From: JBQTGK01 sp052400665 | GTDB lineage: Bacteria > Bacteroidota > Bacteroidia > Bacteroidales > Marinifilaceae | Length of the DNA: 64,000 nt | Direction: 5' to 3' (one strand) | Assembly (NCBI GenBank): GCA_052400665.1 | Contig: JBQTGK010000001.1 | Shown here: piece after piece, positions 60,245 through 64,000 of the stretch | Layout: each line of letters opens with the position of its first letter | Numbering within the stretch: position 1 is the stretch's first letter | The notes under the pieces: generated by a model | What the model was told of the DNA's origin: nothing | Databases searched by the model: none | What the model saw: only the letters and a program-made list of their open reading frames with translations | Made by a program: the position numbers and the translations under genes

Positions 60245-63031
60245 TTACTTTTTATAAATCAAACGATTAACTGCACTGTATAAATGATCAGCACTAACAG
60301 GTTTGGATATAAAATCATTGCAACCCGCCTGTAAGGTTTTTTCACGATCGCCTGCAAGTGCAAAAGCTGTTTGTGCTATTATTGGAACCGTTTTATTATT
60401 CTCTCTAATTTGTTTGGTAGCCTCGTAACCATTTAATTTTGGCATTTTCATATCCATTAAAATCAAGTCTATATCAGAATGTTTAGAAGCCAATTCAACA
60501 GCCATTTCTCCATTTTCGGCTATTAAAATTTCACTACTTATCCGTTTTAACAGAATAGATAAATACTCTCTGGCATACTCATCGTCTTCGGCAATAAGAA
60601 CTTTTAGTTTTTTACCATCTGCCTCACAAATAAGTGTTGAACTATCTACATCTATTTTTTTCGATTTGCTTCTTTTTACCGGAATTGTAAATATAAATTC
60701 CGATCCTTTACCTAGTTCCGATTTAAGAATAATTTCTCCTCCCAGCATCTCAACATAAGCTTTACTTATGGCGAGACCTAAACCCGAACCTTCAATAGTA
60801 TCTTCATTATTAAGATCGGCTTGTCTAAATCTCTCAAAAATTATACTCTGCATATTGGCAGCGATTCCAATACCCGTATCTTTCACAAAAAATTCCAGGT
60901 AATTTCCCTTATCTCGATAACCAAAATCAATACTTCCTGTCACAGTATATTTAATTGCATTTTTTATTAGATTACTCAAAATCGAATCTAACATTAACTG
61001 ATCGGTTAAAATAACAGATTGTTCTGCAGGCAGTGCTTTACTAGAATTAAAAGATAACTCTTTCTCTTTAGCTTCAGGTTCAAAAAAATCATAATAATGA
61101 TCGATAACAGCATTAATATTAACCTGTATATTTGATGGTTGAACCTGATTTGTTTCAATTTTGGAAACCTCAATAATATCATTTATTGTAGATAGCATTC
61201 TATCGCCACTTTTAAGAATAATATCTATGTATTTTTGTTGTTTCTCACCACTCAATTTTGGTGATTTTAATAAATCTGCAAAACCCAGAATTCCATTCAT
61301 TGGAGTTCTAATTTCATGACTCATATTTGCCAGAAAAGCAGATTTCAACTTTTCACTCTCCTCTGCTCTTTCCTTGGCAATAATTAATTCCTGTTCAATT
61401 TTTTTCTGAGCAGAGATATCTACCATTATGGTTAAAAACTCATTGCCAAGAGCAATTCCCGATACTAATGTTTGTTTAACACTTCCATCTTTGCAATAAA
61501 TATTGTAAACTTGAGGTGTAGTACTTGCTTTTTCTTCTTCGCTAAAACCTGTAACTTTTTCCCATTTTTTAATTACGAACTCACGATAATCGGGATTTGG
61601 AAATGCCAGCTTCCACCATTTATCCAAAGTAGAAATTTCTTCGTCAGAATATCCAAACATTTTGAAGAAACTATTATTTAAATAACTAATCTCTCCTGTT
61701 AAAGTATTTACCAAACTAAGAGGAAACGGAGCTTGCTGAATAAAGTACCTCAGCTTTGCTTCGCTTGCTTTTAATTCTTCCTCTGCCTTAAGCTTAGCAG
61801 TAATGTCCTGAATTACACAATAAGTTTGTTTAAAACTACCATCGGGATGACAACCGGTACCGCCTTCTAGAGCAATAGGAATATAAGTACCATTTTTGTG
61901 TCTTAGTTTAAAATGAACATCTCGCACAAAACCTCTGGATTTGAACTTCGAAAAATTATTTACGAAACGATCCAAATAATCTGGATGAAGTAAATCGGCA
62001 TAATTTTTACCAATTACCTCTTCTTTTTCGTAACCCAATAAATTAAGCCAGGTTTGATTTACATCTACAAAATTCCCATTTTTATCTAAAGAATGATAGC
62101 CCAAAGGAGCATTATCGTATAGTATTTTATATTTTTCCTCGCTTTGTTGTACCGTATAATTATTAAACATACGAACAATAGCATAGGATAACCTACGACT
62201 AATTTCCAGGAATAACTTTTGCTCTAATTCGCTCCACTTTCGGTCGTAAGAACATTGATGTATTCCCAGTAAATATGGATTAGCTCCAATTTTATGCATT
62301 GGAACAATTAGTTCGGAATGTGCTGTACTGCTATCAGCTTCCTTAAAAGTTGAAGATAAATATACATCAGACGTAATTGTTCTTATTTGCTCATAAATCT
62401 TTTCACTGTATGCTAAATCGTTTCGATCATTTTTATTGGTAAAAAATTTCTTGTAAGGATCTTTAACTATCTCAAAAGAATTAATCACATAATGATCTTC
62501 TAATTCTGGTGCCGAAATAATAAAAGTACGATCTGTTTTAAACACTTCTTGTATTAAACTCAGCACCCCGGTTAACATTTGCTCAATATTTTCAGCTTGT
62601 TCTAAAATGGAGTGAATACTATCTAATGTATCAATATAGTCCGATAAATTCTTTTTGTCCTGCTCATATTCTGAAATGTCTCGGACAATTCCAAGAACTA
62701 AATATTGTCCATTATCAACAAGTAAGGATAAGCTAACCTCTGAAGGAAAAACACTTCCATCTTTTCTTTTATTCGTAGATTTTAGTTTTACAAACTTACT
62801 TTTCTGTAGTTTTTTAAAATAAACATCTATTATTCCTGGTGTCTGAAATTCAGGAGCAATATCAAAAACCGAAAGATTTAACAATTCCTCTCTGGAATAT
62901 TTCAAATAGTGACATGCAGAATTATTCACCTCAAAAATTTTACCTTTCTGGTCGAACAAAAACATTGTATCACCCGAATTTAAAACTAATGCTTTGTATA
63001 AATTAGACATTGTTTGATCCTTGTCAGACAT
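60245..63031 (-). CDS. Cytosolic hybrid histidine kinase (PAS-GAF-PAS-PAS-HisKA-HATPase-REC)
   Basis: 928 residues, no membrane helix. Order: PAS about 10-130 (MFLFDQKGKIFEVNNSACHY); GAF-like about 145-290; PAS about 300-420 (GYHSLDKNGNFVDVNQTWLN); PAS about 425-545; HisKA about 560-630 with FLANMSHEIRTPMNGILGF; HATPase about 675-790 (NLIKNAIKYT, EGSGLGLAISKAYVEMLGGE); C-terminal receiver about 803-925 (LIAEDDEYARE, LILMDMKMPKLNG). No separate response regulator or output gene lies nearby, so a phosphorelay partner is elsewhere. Signal unknown; cytosolic PAS/GAF suggests redox or small-ligand sensing. Confidence 0.94.
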   Translation of the reverse strand: MSDKDQTMSNLYKALVLNSGDTMFLFDQKGKIFEVNNSACHYLKYSREELLNLSVFDIAPEFQTPGIIDVYFKKLQKSKFVKLKSTNKRKDGSVFPSEVSLSLLVDNGQYLVLGIVRDISEYEQDKKNLSDYIDTLDSIHSILEQAENIEQMLTGVLSLIQEVFKTDRTFIISAPELEDHYVINSFEIVKDPYKKFFTNKNDRNDLAYSEKIYEQIRTITSDVYLSSTFKEADSSTAHSELIVPMHKIGANPYLLGIHQCSYDRKWSELEQKLFLEISRRLSYAIVRMFNNYTVQQSEEKYKILYDNAPLGYHSLDKNGNFVDVNQTWLNLLGYEKEEVIGKNYADLLHPDYLDRFVNNFSKFKSRGFVRDVHFKLRHKNGTYIPIALEGGTGCHPDGSFKQTYCVIQDITAKLKAEEELKASEAKLRYFIQQAPFPLSLVNTLTGEISYLNNSFFKMFGYSDEEISTLDKWWKLAFPNPDYREFVIKKWEKVTGFSEEEKASTTPQVYNIYCKDGSVKQTLVSGIALGNEFLTIMVDISAQKKIEQELIIAKERAEESEKLKSAFLANMSHEIRTPMNGILGFADLLKSPKLSGEKQQKYIDIILKSGDRMLSTINDIIEVSKIETNQVQPSNIQVNINAVIDHYYDFFEPEAKEKELSFNSSKALPAEQSVILTDQLMLDSILSNLIKNAIKYTVTGSIDFGYRDKGNYLEFFVKDTGIGIAANMQSIIFERFRQADLNNEDTIEGSGLGLAISKAYVEMLGGEIILKSELGKGSEFIFTIPVKRSKSKKIDVDSSTLICEADGKKLKVLIAEDDEYAREYLSILLKRISSEILIAENGEMAVELASKHSDIDLILMDMKMPKLNGYEATKQIRENNKTVPIIAQTAFALAGDREKTLQAGCNDFISKPVSADHLYSAVNRLIYKK

Positions 63032-63178
63032 AAATAACAGTTTATATTAAAGCTAATTGTTTTAAATATAATAAATAGTATATAAATAAGACTACTCTAA
63101 GTGTATTTATTCGCAAAAAATCACAGCGTAGATATTCCCAATTCTGTTCGTATTTCTCTAAATTCTTATAAAAAAGGA

Positions 63179-63186
63179 TATCTTTG
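63179..63186 (+). promoter_or_regulatory. Putative hemN promoter, -7 box
   Basis: TATCTTTG matches TAnnTTTG, 26 bp before the hemN start. Confidence 0.5.
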
Positions 63187-63212
63187 TATGAATTACCGAT
63201 AAAGCATTTTTT

Positions 63213-64000
63213 ATGGATAGAGAACTCTTAATCAATAAATATAACGTACCAGTACCTCGATATACAAGTTATCCTACTGTACCTTTTTGGGGAGATAAAA
63301 AGCCCGAAGTTTCGGAATGGCTAAAAGTGGTAAAACGTAGTTTCGATGAATCGAATGCCAGCAAAGGAATTAGTATTTATGTTCATTTACCTTACTGCGA
63401 ACGCTTGTGCACCTATTGTGCCTGCACCAAGGTAATTACTAAAAACCATAAGCTTGAGGATAGTTATATAGATGCTATCTTACAAGAATGGAAAATCTAT
63501 TTAAATACTTTTGGTGATCAACCAATTTTACGCGAATTGCATTTAGGAGGTGGAACTCCTACTTTCTTTAGTCCAGAAAATTTAAAAAAACTAATTATAG
63601 GATTAAAAGAAAATTCTAAACTGCATCCCGATTATGAATTCAGCTTTGAAGGACATCCTAACAATACCACCCGTGAACACCTGCAAGCATTATACGATGT
63701 GGGATTTAGACGAGTAAGTTATGGTGTTCAGGATTTCGATCCCGAGGTTCAGCACATTATTAACCGCAAACAAAGTTTCGAAGTTGTTAAAGAAGTAACC
63801 GAAGCTGCCCGGGAAATTGGTTACAAATCGGTGAATTTTGATTTGATATACGGATTACCCAAGCAAAAACTTAGCTCGGTTAAAGATACTTTCGAGAAAG
63901 TTGCCCAGCTTAAACCCGATCGAATAGCATACTACTCTTACGCTCATGTACCCTGGAAAACCAAAGGTCAGCGTATGTTTACCGATGCCGATATTCCCGA
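63213..64000 (+). CDS. hemN: Oxygen-independent coproporphyrinogen III oxidase, N-terminal part (cut by window edge)
   Basis: The frame opens at ATG 63213 and runs off the right edge; about 262 residues are visible. It starts ELLINKYNVPVPRYTSYPTV, the usual HemN N-terminus. The radical-SAM motif YCERLCTYCACTK (CxxxCxxC plus the HemN-specific fourth Cys) lies about residues 63-75. LHLGGGTPTFFSPENL, FSFEGHPNNT and RVSYGVQDFDPEVQ follow. It converts coproporphyrinogen III to protoporphyrinogen IX in anaerobic haem synthesis, relevant to the cytochromes in this window. Confidence 0.96.
   Translation, partial: MDRELLINKYNVPVPRYTSYPTVPFWGDKKPEVSEWLKVVKRSFDESNASKGISIYVHLPYCERLCTYCACTKVITKNHKLEDSYIDAILQEWKIYLNTFGDQPILRELHLGGGTPTFFSPENLKKLIIGLKENSKLHPDYEFSFEGHPNNTTREHLQALYDVGFRRVSYGVQDFDPEVQHIINRKQSFEVVKEVTEAAREIGYKSVNFDLIYGLPKQKLSSVKDTFEKVAQLKPDRIAYYSYAHVPWKTKGQRMFTDADIP

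Noticed and set aside
1..64000. tRNA, rRNA, CRISPR or prophage content
   Set aside because: No T-arm GGTTCRA-type blocks within cloverleaf context, no spaced direct-repeat array and no phage structural or integrase genes were seen; this is by eye and not a formal scan.

Overview
The window looks like chromosomal DNA of a Bacteroidota (Bacteroidales/Marinilabiliales-type) bacterium. It is AT-rich, and many genes are preceded by the Bacteroidota -7 box TAnnTTTG. It also carries a TonB receptor with a carboxypeptidase-like N-terminal domain, b558-type sdhCAB, the rplM-rpsI-rpsB-tsf cluster and rbfA next to a LolE/FtsX-type permease. A marine anaerobe or facultative anaerobe is my inference, not something the sequence proves. 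No tRNA, rRNA, CRISPR array, prophage or intact insertion sequence was seen.

Layout. 1-9.5 kb: cut-off TonB receptor, typA with a long structured leader, a ferredoxin, a PadR/PspC operon, an outer-membrane protein and a 3-methyladenine DNA glycosylase. 9.6-14.3 kb: a candidate structured RNA, then rplM-rpsI, rpsB-tsf, pyrH and frr, with hairpin leaders and short repeats between them. 14.4-20.2 kb: tiny membrane ORFs, a BtpA-like protein, a four-helix-bundle pseudogene inside inverted repeats, an OmpA-like lipoprotein, dxs and a gene remnant. 20.3-34.3 kb: SulP transporter, two secreted peptidases, a NarL-type two-component pair, a Pif1-like helicase, a DUF1289 protein, a 5'-nucleotidase and an alpha/beta hydrolase. 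34.7-43.1 kb: sdhCAB, RlpA, an acidic lipoprotein, a TonB-domain protein, a hypothetical protein and a CPBP protease.

43.2-53.9 kb is the most unusual part: about 10.7 kb, all on the minus strand. In transcription order it holds two AraC-type regulators, a DUF3861 protein, a secreted tandem-OsmC protein, a Tat-exported corrinoid/Fe-S reductive dehalogenase (RdhA), its membrane anchor (RdhB), a flavin reductase, a 2[4Fe-4S] ferredoxin, a DUF4405 cytochrome-b-like protein, a NosR/RdhC-like FMN and Fe-S membrane protein, a 27-residue membrane peptide and a SphA/MetA-type outer-membrane protein. A terminator follows. It reads as a complete organohalide-respiration module with its own electron-transfer chain. 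The OsmC and DUF3861 genes share an ungapped promoter/operator with 21-bp-spaced direct repeats. The DUF3861 promoter appears to be left over from a second, deleted OsmC gene.

54-64 kb: dusB, two tandem paralogous secreted proteins, a LolE-like permease, rbfA, a YqaA-like membrane protein, trpS, a large hybrid histidine kinase and the start of hemN.
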